A DNA stretch of 64,000 bases from Paraburkholderia tropica (GCF_900109265.1 NZ_FNZM01000005.1:248001-312000), one strand, 5' to 3'. Shown: positions 52,428 through 61,646, counted from the stretch's first letter. Made by a program: numbers and translations. Notes: generated by a model not told the origin, from the letters alone.

Positions 52428-53014
52428 CCATCAAACGCTTCTTCCCGCTGCGCTTCGCGGCCCTGCTCTGGGTCGCGTTGTTCTTTGGCTTCATGGCCGC
52501 CGCGCCGGCGCGCGCCGATTCGATCTCGGTGCAGCGCGCCTCGTTGCAGGCCGACGGCTCCGGCTGGAGCCTCGACGCCCGCTTCGATTTCGATCTCAAC
52601 AGCAGCCTGGAAGACGCGGTCAACAAGGGCATTCCGCTCTACTTCACCACCGATTTCGAACTCACGCGCCCGCGCTGGTACTGGTTCGACGAGCAACCCG
52701 TGAGCGTCTCGCAAAGCATTCGCCTCTCGTTCCAGCCGCTCACGCGCGAATATCGCGTGTCGAGCGGTGGTCTCCAGCTCGGCTTTTCGACGCTGGCGGA
52801 CGCGCTCGCCGTCATCAAGCACGTCACGTCGTGGCACGTGATCGAGCGCAATCAGGTGCATCCGGGCGAGACCTACACGGCCTCGGTGCGCATGCAGCTC
52901 GACGTCGCGCTCATGCCCAAGCCGTTCCAGATCGACGCGGTCAACAATCGCGACTGGAACCTCGCTTCCGACTGGAAGCGCTTTAGCTTCACGGTGACCG
53001 AACGTGCTAAATAA
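52424..53014 (+). CDS. DUF4390 domain periplasmic protein
   Basis: A 196-residue protein with a signal peptide (LRFAALLWVALFFGFMAAAPARA). The mature part is the DUF4390 domain: SISVQRASLQADGSGWSLDARFDFDLNSSLEDAVNKGIPLYFTTDFELTRPRWYWFDEQ, then RLSFQPLTREYRVSSGGL and LDVALMPKPFQIDAVNNRDWNLASDWKRF. The start is GTG 52424 overlapping the rsmB stop. It overlaps the sensor kinase gene by 11 bases. This position between rsmB and ntrY is constant in Burkholderiales, so it may feed a periplasmic signal to the kinase; that is inference. Confidence 0.93.
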   Translation: MTIKRFFPLRFAALLWVALFFGFMAAAPARADSISVQRASLQADGSGWSLDARFDFDLNSSLEDAVNKGIPLYFTTDFELTRPRWYWFDEQPVSVSQSIRLSFQPLTREYRVSSGGLQLGFSTLADALAVIKHVTSWHVIERNQVHPGETYTASVRMQLDVALMPKPFQIDAVNNRDWNLASDWKRFSFTVTERAK

Positions 53015-55430
53015 AGTGCGCCGCGCCACCGGAGGCAGTGTCAGCAGCTTCGTCGTGAGGCTGCTGGTGTCCACCGTCGCGTTCACCGCGGCGCTGCTGC
53101 TCGTGTTGCTCGCCGCCGCGAGCGCGAACACGGAATTCTTCGACCGCTATTACGGCTGGCTCTACGCGGCCAACATCGGCGTCGCGATCATCTTCATGTC
53201 GGTGGTCACGGCGCTCGTGATCGTGATCGTCGTGCGTTTGCGGCGCGGCAAGTTCGGCACGCGATTACTCGCCAAGCTCGCATTCTTCTTCGCGCTCGTG
53301 GGCGTGGTGCCGGGCGGCATCATCTACATCGTCTCGTATCAGTTCGTCTCGCGCTCGATCGAATCGTGGTTCGACGTGAACGTGGAAACCGCGCTCACGG
53401 CGGGTCTCAATCTCGGGCGCGGCATGCTCGACGCCTCGCTGTCGGATCTGCAGACCAAGGCGCGCCTGATGGCCGAGCAGATCGCGAGCGGCGACGCGGC
53501 CGGCACGACGCTCACGCTGCTGCGCGCGCGCGACCAGTTCGGCGTGCAGGACGCGACCATCGTCGAGCCGGTGCGCAGCATGTCGGGCGCGGCGCCGGAC
53601 ATGCACGTGGTCGCGCAGGCGTCGAGCAACTTCTCCTCGCTGATGCCGGCGGACCTGCCCACCGCACTGATGATCGATCAGGCGCGCGGGCGCGGTTATG
53701 CGGCGATCGAAGGCGAAGTCGACGGCGATCCGCATCTGCATGGACCGAAGGGCGCGCTGAGGTTGCGTGTCGTCACGCGTATTCCCGACGGCAACACCAC
53801 GGACCTGCAGCCCGCCGAACGCTTCCTGCAACTCGAACAGCCCGTGCCCGCCGCGCTCGCGCGCAACGCGGACGCCGTGCAGCGCGCCTATCGCGAATAT
53901 CAGGAAAAGGCGCTCGGCCGCACCGGCCTGCGCAAGATGTACATCGGCACGCTCACGCTCGCGCTGTTCCTCGCGACCTTCGTGGCGATGATGCTCGCGC
54001 TCGCGCTCGGCAACCAGCTCGCGCGGCCGCTGTTCCTGCTCGCGCAGGGCACGAAGGAAGTGACCGAGGGCGACTACACGCCCAAACGCGAAATCAAGTC
54101 GCGCGACGAGCTGGGCTTCCTCACGCAGTCGTTCAACGCGATGACGCGGCAACTTTCCGAAGCGCGCCAGGCCGTCGAGAAGAACCGCGTCGCGCTCGAA
54201 CATTCGAAGGCGTATCTCGAAAGCATCCTCGCGAATCTCACGGCGGGCGTGTTCGTGTTCGACCGGCAGTTCCGCCTGACCACGGCGAACCCCGGCGCGG
54301 AACGCATCTTCCGTCATCCGTTCCAGACGCAGGTGGGCTTGCCGATCGACCACGTGGCCGCGCTCGGCGACTTCGCGGCGATGGTGCGCAAGGCCTTCGC
54401 CGATCAGGAAGCGTCGCGCATGGGCGGCGACAACGGCGGCGTCGACCGCGGCCACTGGCAGCAGCAGTTCTCGGTGCCCGTGCCGGGCGAAACCGATCCG
54501 CTGACGCTGCTCGTGCGCGGTGCGCGTCTCGTCTCCGACACCGGCCGCGACGCGGGCGACATGCAGACTTCGGGCTACGTCGTCGTGTTCGACGACATTT
54601 CCGACGTGATCTCGGCACAGCGCTCGGTCGCGTGGGGCGAAGTCGCGCGGCGTCTCGCGCACGAGATCAAGAATCCGCTCACGCCCATTCAGCTGTCCGC
54701 CGAGCGTCTGCAGATGAAGCTCTCGGACAAGCTCGCGCCCTCGGACGCCGAAGTGCTCAAGCGCGGCGCGACGACCATCGTCAATCAGGTCGCGGCCATG
54801 AAGCAGATGGTCGACAACTTCCGTGACTATGCGCGCACGCCGCCGGCGGTGCTCGCGAGCCTGCAGTTGAACGACCTCGTGAGCGAAGTGCTCACGCTCT
54901 ACGGCGCGGAAGAAGGCAAGAGCGCGATCAAGGTCGAGCTGTCGACGCTGCCCGTCATTCGTGGCGACGCGACGCAATTGCGCCAGGTCATCCACAACCT
55001 CCTGCAGAATGCGCAGGACGCCGTGGCCGATGTCGCGCAGCCTCGTGTAACGCTCGAAACGCGGGCCGTAGAATACGGCGAAGCGGACGCGCAGGGTCAC
55101 ACGCGCGTTGCGGTGCGTCTCACGGTCTCGGACAACGGTTCGGGTTTTCCGGCACGCATCCTCACGCGTGCCTTTGAACCCTACGTGACGACCAAGGCCA
55201 AAGGAACAGGACTCGGGCTTGCGATGGTCAAGAAGATCGTCGACGAGCACGGCGCGCGCATCGACATTCGCAACCGCATGAAAGCGGGCGATGTGATCGA
55301 AGGCGCGCAAATATCGATTCTCTTTCTCCAGCTCGCCGACGACGTCGACCCGGACGCCAACGCAAACGCACGTTCAAGCGTTACAGCGGAGCAGGGATCA
55401 AAAGCAACAGTGCAGACAAGGGCAGCGTAA
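53004..55430 (+). CDS. ntrY: NtrY-like membrane sensor histidine kinase
   Basis: An 808-residue kinase. Two or three N-terminal spans (VVRLLVSTVAFTAALLLVLLAAAS, IGVAIIFMSVVTALVIVIVV, LAFFFALVGVVPGGIIYIVSY) precede a large sensing domain that ends in a further span near residue 320. A HAMP domain, a PAS domain (ESILANLTAGVFVFDRQFRLTTANPGAERIF) and the phosphoacceptor His in ARRLAHEIKNPLTPIQLSAERL follow. The ATPase has HNLLQNAQDAV, VSDNGSGFP and KGTGLGLAMVKKIV. This is the NtrY layout, linked to nitrogen, redox or envelope control in other bacteria. The start is GTG 53004, overlapping the DUF4390 gene. The regulator gene follows without a gap. Confidence 0.93.
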   Translation: MLNKVRRATGGSVSSFVVRLLVSTVAFTAALLLVLLAAASANTEFFDRYYGWLYAANIGVAIIFMSVVTALVIVIVVRLRRGKFGTRLLAKLAFFFALVGVVPGGIIYIVSYQFVSRSIESWFDVNVETALTAGLNLGRGMLDASLSDLQTKARLMAEQIASGDAAGTTLTLLRARDQFGVQDATIVEPVRSMSGAAPDMHVVAQASSNFSSLMPADLPTALMIDQARGRGYAAIEGEVDGDPHLHGPKGALRLRVVTRIPDGNTTDLQPAERFLQLEQPVPAALARNADAVQRAYREYQEKALGRTGLRKMYIGTLTLALFLATFVAMMLALALGNQLARPLFLLAQGTKEVTEGDYTPKREIKSRDELGFLTQSFNAMTRQLSEARQAVEKNRVALEHSKAYLESILANLTAGVFVFDRQFRLTTANPGAERIFRHPFQTQVGLPIDHVAALGDFAAMVRKAFADQEASRMGGDNGGVDRGHWQQQFSVPVPGETDPLTLLVRGARLVSDTGRDAGDMQTSGYVVVFDDISDVISAQRSVAWGEVARRLAHEIKNPLTPIQLSAERLQMKLSDKLAPSDAEVLKRGATTIVNQVAAMKQMVDNFRDYARTPPAVLASLQLNDLVSEVLTLYGAEEGKSAIKVELSTLPVIRGDATQLRQVIHNLLQNAQDAVADVAQPRVTLETRAVEYGEADAQGHTRVAVRLTVSDNGSGFPARILTRAFEPYVTTKAKGTGLGLAMVKKIVDEHGARIDIRNRMKAGDVIEGAQISILFLQLADDVDPDANANARSSVTAEQGSKATVQTRAA

Positions 55431-56120
55431 ATGGCAACCATCCTGGTGGTAGACGATGAAATGGGCATCCGGGAATTGCTCTCGGAGATCCTCAGCGACG
55501 AGGGACACGTCGTGGAGCTCGCGGAGGACGCGCAACAGGCGCGCGAATTCCGTCAGCGTCAGGTGCCTGACCTGGTGCTGCTCGATATCTGGATGCCCGA
55601 CACCGACGGCGTCACGCTGCTCAAGGAGTGGGCCGCGCAAGGCCAGCTCTCGATGCCGGTCATCATGATGTCGGGACATGCGACTATCGACACGGCGGTC
55701 GAGGCGACCAAGATCGGCGCGCTCAACTTCCTCGAGAAACCGATCGCGCTGCAAAAGCTGCTGAAGGCAGTCGAGCAGGGCCTCGCGCGCGGCACCGCCG
55801 CGCCGGTGCCGGCGGCGGGTGCGCCTGGCGCGAAGCCGGCGGCGGGCGGTCCGGCCGTGGTGGCGTCGGCGGCGGCGCTGCCGGTGCTGGGCGCGGACGG
55901 CGCGCCGGGCGTCAGCGTGGCGCAGACGGCCTCGATCTCGTTCGACATTCCGTTGCGCGACGCGCGCGACGCGTTCGAGCGCGCGTACTTCGAGTATCAC
56001 CTCGCGCGCGAGAACGGCAGCATGACGCGCGTGGCCGAGAAGACCGGCCTCGAGCGCACGCATCTGTATCGCAAGCTCAAGCAGCTCGGCGTCGACCTCG
56101 GCAAGAGCAAGGGCGAATGA
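55431..56120 (+). CDS. NtrX-like response regulator lacking the AAA+ domain
   Basis: A 229-residue regulator starting directly after the kinase stop. The receiver domain has the acidic pair VVDDEMG, the phosphoacceptor Asp in LVLLDIWMPDTDG, MMSGHAT and the Lys in FLEKPIAL. After an Ala/Pro/Gly linker the C-terminal Fis-type helix-turn-helix is AFERAYFEYHLARENGSMTRVAEKTGLERTHLYRKLKQLGVDLG. NtrX proteins normally have a sigma-54-interacting ATPase between these parts; here it is absent and replaced by about 50 linker residues. It therefore cannot act as a classical RpoN activator and probably controls sigma-70 promoters, like RegA/PrrA. Confidence 0.93.
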   Translation: MATILVVDDEMGIRELLSEILSDEGHVVELAEDAQQAREFRQRQVPDLVLLDIWMPDTDGVTLLKEWAAQGQLSMPVIMMSGHATIDTAVEATKIGALNFLEKPIALQKLLKAVEQGLARGTAAPVPAAGAPGAKPAAGGPAVVASAAALPVLGADGAPGVSVAQTASISFDIPLRDARDAFERAYFEYHLARENGSMTRVAEKTGLERTHLYRKLKQLGVDLGKSKGE

Positions 56121-56170
56121 CTGAATGACTGAGTGAACGAGCCCTTTCCCAGAATCTTTTGAGAAAGGGC

Positions 56171-56199
56171 TTGCGCAAGTCGGAAAAGCTCTCTATACT
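56171..56199 (+). promoter_or_regulatory. Promoter of tRNA-Phe
   Basis: TTGCGC and TATACT are spaced by 17 bases, and transcription would begin about 8 bases before the tRNA. The -35 box overlaps the end of an AGCCCTTTC/GAAAGGGCT hairpin (56140-56171) that may end the ntrX transcript. Confidence 0.7.
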
Positions 56200-56213
56200 T
56201 TCCCTTCTTCGTT

Positions 56214-56289
56214 GGCCCGGTAGCTCAGTTGGTAGAGCAGCGGATTGAAAATCCGCGTGTCGTTGGTTCGATTCCGACCCAGGCCACCA
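56214..56289 (+). tRNA. tRNA-Phe (anticodon GAA)
   Basis: A complete 76-base cloverleaf. The acceptor GGCCCGG pairs with CCAGGCC, with one C-A mismatch. The D arm is GCTC, the anticodon loop TTGAAAA has anticodon GAA, and the T arm is GTTGG-TTCGATT-CCGAC, with encoded ACCA at the end. Confidence 0.97.
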
Positions 56290-56299
56290 GAATGCAGAG

Positions 56300-56334
56300 A
56301 GCCCCAGGAGATCGTACGATTCCTGGGGCTTTTT
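56300..56334 (+). terminator. Terminator of tRNA-Phe
   Basis: AGCCCCAGGA and TCCTGGGGCT form a 10-bp stem around an 11-base loop that could pair further (GATCGTACGAT), followed by TTTT. Confidence 0.88.
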
Positions 56335-56563
56335 CGTTGGAGGGCGCCGATCGCCCTGCGTGAGTGCCCAGCGTGTTGCGCGCAAAATGGGCCTCGGGCA
56401 GACGCCAGCGCGCGATCAGGGCTAATCAGCGGTATAAAGTGGCGCCGATATCCCCCGGGAGGGCGCGCCCTATACTGCTTGGGCCGGCGCCGGATCGAGC
56501 CGGTCCGCCCGGCGGGTTTCGACAGCTTGCGACCGCGCGGAACCTCATACACGGAGTTTCACG

Positions 56564-57298
56564 GTGACTCGAACAGAAACCAGAAACGGCGCGCTCGTGC
56601 TGTTTTCCGGCGGCCAGGACTCGGCAACGTGCCTCGCCTGGGCGCTCGACCGCTACGATACCGTCGAGACGCTCGGCTTCGATTACGGCCAGCGTCATCG
56701 CGTCGAACTGGAATGCCGTGAGGGCTTTCGCGCCGCTGTCGCGAGCCGGTTCCCAAAGTGGGGCGAGCGTCTCGGCGACGATCACATGATCGACCTCTCC
56801 GTGCTCGGTTCGATCAGCGACACCGCCATGACGCGCGAAATCGAGATCGAAACGGCCGCGAACGGCCTGCCGAACACCTTCGTGCCGGGCCGCAACCTGA
56901 TGTTCATGCAGATCGCCGCGGCCATCGCGTATCGGCGCGGGCTCAAGGTGCTGGTCGGCGGCATGTGCGAGACCGATTTTTCGGGCTATCCCGACTGCCG
57001 CGACGACACCATGAAGGCGCTGCAAGTCGCGCTCAATCTCGGCATGGACAGCCGCTTCGTGCTGGAAACGCCGCTGATGTGGCTCGACAAGGCCGACACG
57101 TGGCGTCTGGCCGAAACGCTCGGCGGCGAAGCGCTCGTCGAGCTGGTGCGCGTGGAAACGCATACGTGTTACGTCGGCGAGCGCGCCGAGCTGCACGCGT
57201 GGGGCTTCGGCTGCGGCGAATGCCCGGCGTGCAAGCTGCGCAAGCGCGGCTACGAAGCGTACCTCGCGGGCGAGAAAGTAACGGAAGCGCCGGTCTGA
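56564..57298 (+). CDS. queC: 7-cyano-7-deazaguanine synthase QueC
   Basis: A 244-residue enzyme that turns 7-carboxy-7-deazaguanine into preQ0 with ATP and ammonia, a step of queuosine synthesis. The PP-loop is [29 protein letters not shown] and [16 protein letters not shown] follow, and the zinc site at the end is [17 protein letters not shown]. The start is GTG 56564 (GTGACTCGAACA). It leads queC-queE-queD. No preQ1 riboswitch is recognisable in front; the gap 56335-56563 shows nothing clear. Confidence 0.97.
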   Translation: MTRTETRNGALVLFSGGQDSATCLAWALDRYDTVETLGFDYGQRHRVELECREGFRAAVASRFPKWGERLGDDHMIDLSVLGSISDTAMTREIEIETAANGLPNTFVPGRNLMFMQIAAAIAYRRGLKVLVGGMCETDFSGYPDCRDDTMKALQVALNLGMDSRFVLETPLMWLDKADTWRLAETLGGEALVELVRVETHTCYVGERAELHAWGFGCGECPACKLRKRGYEAYLAGEKVTEAPV

Positions 57299-57482
57299 TC
57301 CGACGACGGGCGCGCAGCCGCGCAGGCAGTCTTCTCAGGACTGCGCGGCGTTGGAACGCGGCAAGAGCGAAGCGGCGCACGGGCGGCGCACTTCGCGACG
57401 CGACGAGCGAGCCGAAAGGCTCAACAAGCGCCCGCCATCATGACGGCTCCCCACGAGCCCCGAGTCGATATCAGGCAGCAGC

Positions 57483-58115
57483 ATGACTTACGCGGTAAAG
57501 GAAATTTTCTACACGTTGCAGGGCGAAGGCGCGAACGCCGGGCGTCCGGCCGTGTTCTGCCGGTTCGCCGGCTGCAATCTGTGGTCGGGCCGCGAGGAAG
57601 ATCGCGAGTCGGCACAATGCCGTTTTTGCGACACCGACTTCGTCGGCACCGACGGTGAGAACGGCGGCAAGTTCCGCACGCCCGAAGAGCTGGTCGCGAA
57701 GATCGCGTCGCTGTGGCCCGAGGGCGAGAACCACCGCTTCGTGGTCTGCACGGGCGGCGAGCCCATGCTGCAGATCGACCCGCCTTTCGTCGATGCACTG
57801 CACGCGGCGGGCTTCGAGATCGCCATCGAAACCAACGGCTCGCTGCCGGTGCTCGACACCATCGACTGGATCTGCGTGAGCCCGAAGGCCGACGCGCCGC
57901 TCGTGGTCACCAAAGGCAACGAGCTCAAGGTCGTGGTGCCGCAGGACAACCAGCGTCTGGCCGACTACGCGAAGCTCGATTTCGAGTATTTTCTCGTTCA
58001 GCCGATGGATGGTCCGTCGCGCGACCTGAACACGAAGCTCGCCATCGACTGGTGCAAGCGTCATCCGCAATGGCGCCTCTCGATGCAGACGCACAAGTAC
58101 CTGAACATTCCCTGA
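57483..58115 (+). CDS. queE: 7-carboxy-7-deazaguanine synthase QueE
   Basis: A 210-residue radical SAM enzyme that contracts the ring of 6-carboxy-tetrahydropterin. It begins VKEIFYTLQGEGANAGRPAVFCRFAGC. The cluster Cys motif is C-x14-C-x2-C (GCNLWSGREEDRESAQCRFC), with a longer loop than the usual Cx3Cx2C; such a loop is known for Burkholderia QueE. The SAM-binding CTGGEPMLQ and ETNGSLP follow. It lies 184 bases after queC and 18 bases before queD. Confidence 0.97.
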   Translation: MTYAVKEIFYTLQGEGANAGRPAVFCRFAGCNLWSGREEDRESAQCRFCDTDFVGTDGENGGKFRTPEELVAKIASLWPEGENHRFVVCTGGEPMLQIDPPFVDALHAAGFEIAIETNGSLPVLDTIDWICVSPKADAPLVVTKGNELKVVVPQDNQRLADYAKLDFEYFLVQPMDGPSRDLNTKLAIDWCKRHPQWRLSMQTHKYLNIP

Positions 58116-58133
58116 ATTTGCCCCGGAAGCGCC

Positions 58134-58580
58134 GTGCTGACGATCACCCGAAAACTCGAATTCGACGCGGGCCACCGCATCCCCGACCACCGCAGCCAGT
58201 GCCGTAACCTGCACGGCCATCGCTACGTGCTCGAAATCACCCTGCAGGGCGATACCGTCGAGACGGAAGGCGCGCCCGATCGCGGCATGGTGATGGATTT
58301 CGCCGACGTGAAGTCGCTCGCGAACCAGCATCTCGTCGATCTGTGGGACCACGCGTTCCTCGTCTTCGAAGGCGACACGCAGGTGCGCGGTTTCCTCGAA
58401 ACGCTGCCGGGCCACAAGACGGTCGTGATCGACCGCATTCCCACCGTGGAAAATCTCGCGGCCATCGCGTTCGAGATCCTCGCCAATGTGTACGACGCGC
58501 ATTACGGCGTGAACCTGCAGCTGCACAAGGTGCGCCTGTACGAAACGCCCAACTGCTGGGCCGAAGTCGTTCGCGACTGA
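58134..58580 (+). CDS. queD: 6-carboxy-5,6,7,8-tetrahydropterin synthase QueD
   Basis: A 148-residue T-fold enzyme that makes carboxy-tetrahydropterin from dihydroneopterin triphosphate. The zinc ligands are His in FDAGHRI and the pair in LHGHRY. The catalytic Cys lies in HRSQCRNLHGH, and the conserved end is VRLYETPNCWAEV. The start is GTG 58134, 18 bases after queE, so the two are probably coupled. It is a little longer than E. coli QueD (121). Confidence 0.96.
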   Translation: MLTITRKLEFDAGHRIPDHRSQCRNLHGHRYVLEITLQGDTVETEGAPDRGMVMDFADVKSLANQHLVDLWDHAFLVFEGDTQVRGFLETLPGHKTVVIDRIPTVENLAAIAFEILANVYDAHYGVNLQLHKVRLYETPNCWAEVVRD

Positions 58581-58796
58581 TCTCCCGCTGATCTCCGCCG
58601 GCGCCGTCGCGCGCCGCGCAAGACGGGTTTTCCGTCCGTCCCTGCAAACTTTTGTCGCGGTATGATCGCTCCGGCAAGGCCTGCGCAGCTCGCGCGGCCC
58701 GACAACACAACGGAGCGAGACTTGCCGGCTGCCGCACCGCCGGGCCACGCGGCCCGCGCGTGACGCGCATCGCGCACGCTCGCCGGGAGCACGGCG

Positions 58797-59579
58797 ATGA
58801 GCACCTTCACCAATCCCCTCAAGGAACGCCTCAAGGACGCCGAGCCGCTGTTCGGGCTATGGCTGTCGATGGGCAGCGAAACGGCCGCCGAAGCGCTCGC
58901 GCACGCCGGTTTCGACTGGCTGCTGATCGACATGGAGCACACGCCCAACGACAGCGGCGACACCATCGCGCAACTGCGCGCGATCGCGGCGGCGCATCTG
59001 CCGACCGAGCCAGTGGTGCGCGTGGCGGCCAACGAGCCGTGGCTCGTCAAGCACGTGCTCGACGCGGGCGCGCGCACGGTCATGTTCCCGAATATCGCCT
59101 CGGCGGCCGAAGCGGCGCGCGCGGTAAGCACCACGCGCTATCCCGATGCGCAGTCGCCTGACGGCCAGCGAGGCGTCGCGGGCGTGGTGCGCGCGGCGGC
59201 CTACGGCATGCGGCGCGACTATCTGCACGGCGCGAATGCGCAGATCGCGACGCTCGTGCAGATCGAGTCGGCGGCAGCGCTCGCGGAAGTCGAGCAGATC
59301 GCGGCGGTGCCGGGCGTCGATTGCCTGTTCGTCGGGCCTGCGGATCTCGCCGCGAGTCTCGGACATCTTGGCGATTCGAAGCACCCGGATGTTCAGGCGG
59401 CGATGACGCGCATCGTTGCCGCCGCGCGCGCCGCGGGCGTGGCCGCAGGCATCTTCGCGATGGATGCGGCCCAGGCGAAGCAATATCGCGAGATGGGCTT
59501 CTCGTTCATCGCGCTGGCCGCCGACGTGATCTGGCTCGTGCGCGCCACGCGCCAGGCGCTGCAGGAGGCGCGGTCATGA
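58797..59579 (+). CDS. HpcH/HpaI-type class II aldolase
   Basis: A 260-residue metal-dependent aldolase that cleaves 4-hydroxy-2-keto acids. The core is LFGLWLSMGSETAAEALAHAGFDWLLIDMEHTPND with the catalytic His and metal-binding acidic residues. It continues with VRVAANEPWLVKHVLDAGARTVMFPNI (Arg of the active site), the metal Glu in LVQIESAAALAEVEQI and GVDCLFVGPADLAASLG. This matches HpaI and YfaU (2-keto-3-deoxy-rhamnonate aldolase); the substrate is not certain. Its TGA stop overlaps the ATG of the Sel1-repeat gene. Confidence 0.94.
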   Translation: MSTFTNPLKERLKDAEPLFGLWLSMGSETAAEALAHAGFDWLLIDMEHTPNDSGDTIAQLRAIAAAHLPTEPVVRVAANEPWLVKHVLDAGARTVMFPNIASAAEAARAVSTTRYPDAQSPDGQRGVAGVVRAAAYGMRRDYLHGANAQIATLVQIESAAALAEVEQIAAVPGVDCLFVGPADLAASLGHLGDSKHPDVQAAMTRIVAAARAAGVAAGIFAMDAAQAKQYREMGFSFIALAADVIWLVRATRQALQEARS

Positions 59580-60373
59580 GGCATCCGCAAGAGTGGAGCG
59601 CGCAGGTTGGGCGCGTGACGATGGCGTCGATGGTGGCGGCGGTGGTTGCCGTAGTCGCCATAGTCGCATTCACCGCCAACGCGGCTTACGCAGCCGATAA
59701 CGGCGCGAAGCCAGCAACCAAACCTGCAACGACGGTCGCCGCTTCGAGCGCCGCCGCGTCGAACGCCGAGGACGATCCGCAGACGGCCAACGCCGTCGCC
59801 GACTACAACGCGGGCAATCTCCCGGCCGCGCGCAAGGAGTTCGAGGCAGCGGCAGCGCGCGGCAACCGGCTCGCCGAATTCAATTACGCGATGATGCTCG
59901 TGAACGGCGAGGGTGGCGGCGCCGACGTCGCCGAAGGCCGCAAGTGGCTGCGCAAGGCCGCCGACGCGAACATGTCCCACGCGCAATACGTGTACGGAAA
60001 AATGTACGACGACGGCGACTTCGTCGGGCGCGATCCGGCGCAAGCGCATCAGTGGTTTATGAAGGCCGCGAAGCAGGGGCACGTGCAGGCGGAACTTGCG
60101 CTCGCGAACCAGTTCCTCGACGGACGCGGCACCGCGCGCGACAACAAGCAGGCGTTCTACTGGTACAAGAAGGCGGCCGAGGGCGGCGACATGACCGCGC
60201 AATACGTGACCGGCTCGTTCTACGAACGCGGCGGCGACGGTGTGCCGAAGAACCTCAACGTCGCGCGCGCGTACTACGCGGCGGCGGCGGCCCAGGGCGA
60301 TCCGGTGGCGCGCCTCAAGTTTCAGCAGTTGAGCGCGCAATTGATGAAATCCGCGCCCGCGCAGCCGCAGTGA
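59576..60373 (+). CDS. Secreted Sel1-repeat protein
   Basis: A 265-residue protein whose start ATG 59576 overlaps the aldolase stop (ATGA), with AGGAGG upstream. A signal peptide or anchor (MVAAVVAVVAIVAFTANAAYA) is followed by Thr/Ala-rich linker and about five Sel1-like repeats, for example ADVAEGRKWLRKAADANMSHAQYVYGKMYDDGD and DNKQAFYWYKKAAEGGDMTAQYVTGSFYE. Sel1 repeats are protein-binding solenoids. The partner and the reason for linkage to an aldolase are not clear. Confidence 0.9.
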   Translation: MRHPQEWSAQVGRVTMASMVAAVVAVVAIVAFTANAAYAADNGAKPATKPATTVAASSAAASNAEDDPQTANAVADYNAGNLPAARKEFEAAAARGNRLAEFNYAMMLVNGEGGGADVAEGRKWLRKAADANMSHAQYVYGKMYDDGDFVGRDPAQAHQWFMKAAKQGHVQAELALANQFLDGRGTARDNKQAFYWYKKAAEGGDMTAQYVTGSFYERGGDGVPKNLNVARAYYAAAAAQGDPVARLKFQQLSAQLMKSAPAQPQ

Positions 60374-60411
60374 GTTCGCGGTGAATCCACGCTAGATCGC
60401 GTGCCGAAATG

Positions 60412-60446
60412 AAAAACGCGCCGGTGAAAACCGGCGCGTTTTGTTT
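60412..60446. terminator. Bidirectional terminator between Sel1 gene and rodA
   Basis: CGCGCCGG and CCGGCGCG pair around TGAAAA, with A5 before and TTTTGTTTT after. Confidence 0.88.
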
Positions 60447-60479
60447 TGTGCGGCCTGCTGTGTACTAATGCAATGCCCG

Positions 60480-61646
60480 TCAGCTTTGCATCAGCCGCTT
60501 CTGGCGCCCCACACTCATGATCAGCCCGATGGCGATGCCGAGCGTCGTCAGCGCGGTGCCGCCGTAGCTCATGAACGGCAACGGCACGCCGACCACGGGC
60601 AGGATCCCGCTCACCATGCCGATGTTGACGAACGCGTAGGTGAAGAACGCCATCGTCAGCGAACCGGCCAGTAATCGCCCGAACAAGGTCGCGCCGTTGG
60701 CCGCGATATAGAGCCCGCGCGCGATCAGACACATGTAGAGCGTGAGCAGCACGATGCCGCCCGCCATGCCGAATTCTTCCGAGAACACCGCGAAGATGAA
60801 GTCGGTGTGCTTTTCGGGGATGAACTCCAGATGCGACTGCGTGCCCTTGAGCCAGCCCTTGCCGAGCGGCCCGCCGGAGCCGATCGCGATCACCGCCTGA
60901 ATTGTGTGGAAGCCCTTGCCGAGCGGGTCGGACGTCGGGTCCAGCAGCGTGCAGATACGGTGCTTCTGGTAGTCGTGCATGAGCGGCCAGTTGACCTGCG
61001 GCTGGCAGATCTTGTCCTGGAACGCCGCGATCGAGGCCACGGCGATCACGCCCGCGATCAGCACCGGCACGATCAGCTTGAACGAGAGCCCCGCGAAATA
61101 AATCACGAACACGCCCGAGGCGAACACCAGCACGGCGGTGCCGAGGTCGGGCTGCTTGGCGATCAGGGCGACCGGCACGAGCAGGATGGCGAAACCCACC
61201 ACGAAGTCGTACCAGCGCGTGACGCCTTCGCGGCGCTGGTAATACCACGCGAGCATCAGCGGGGTGGCGATCTTGAGAATTTCCGACGGCTGGATGACCA
61301 CGCCCACGTTGATCCAGCGCTTCGCGCCCTTGCGGGTGAGCCCGAAGAGCGCGACCGCTATCAGTAACGCGATGCCGAAGGTGTAGATTGGCACCGCGAA
61401 GCGCATCAGCGTATTGGGCGGCACGTTGGCGAGCACCCACATCAGCACGAAGGTCAGCATGATGTTGCGCAGCTGGTCTTCGACGCGGCCCGGCACGTCG
61501 AGGCTCGCGCTGTAAAGCGTGACGATGCCCACGCACAGCAGCAGGAACACCGTGAGCGCGAGCGGGCGATCGAAGCCCAGGAACATCTTGCGCAACGTGT
61601 CGAGCACGGCGCGCTTGTCGATCTTGTCGAACTGGAGGAGAGGCAT
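60480..61646 (-). CDS. rodA: Peptidoglycan glycosyltransferase RodA
   Basis: A 388-residue polytopic SEDS protein that polymerises glycan strands during side-wall growth together with PBP2. About ten spans are visible. Key segments are VGIVTLYSASLDVPG, KGAKRWINVGVVIQPSEILKIATPLMLAWYYQRR, KQPDLGTAVLVFASG, VIAIGSGGPLGKGWLKGTQSHLEFIPEKHTDFIFAVFSEEFG and MSYGGTALTTLGIAIGL. It begins 9 bases after the stop of mrdA, its functional partner, in the usual mreBCD-mrdA-rodA order. Confidence 0.97.
   Translation of the reverse strand: MPLLQFDKIDKRAVLDTLRKMFLGFDRPLALTVFLLLCVGIVTLYSASLDVPGRVEDQLRNIMLTFVLMWVLANVPPNTLMRFAVPIYTFGIALLIAVALFGLTRKGAKRWINVGVVIQPSEILKIATPLMLAWYYQRREGVTRWYDFVVGFAILLVPVALIAKQPDLGTAVLVFASGVFVIYFAGLSFKLIVPVLIAGVIAVASIAAFQDKICQPQVNWPLMHDYQKHRICTLLDPTSDPLGKGFHTIQAVIAIGSGGPLGKGWLKGTQSHLEFIPEKHTDFIFAVFSEEFGMAGGIVLLTLYMCLIARGLYIAANGATLFGRLLAGSLTMAFFTYAFVNIGMVSGILPVVGVPLPFMSYGGTALTTLGIAIGLIMSVGRQKRLMQS

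Noticed and set aside
53265..55310. A 681-codon antisense frame opposite ntrY
   Set aside because: No recognisable domain; the plus strand carries a complete kinase.
56335..56563. PreQ1 riboswitch before queC
   Set aside because: I looked for a small hairpin plus A-rich tail near the start and did not find one.
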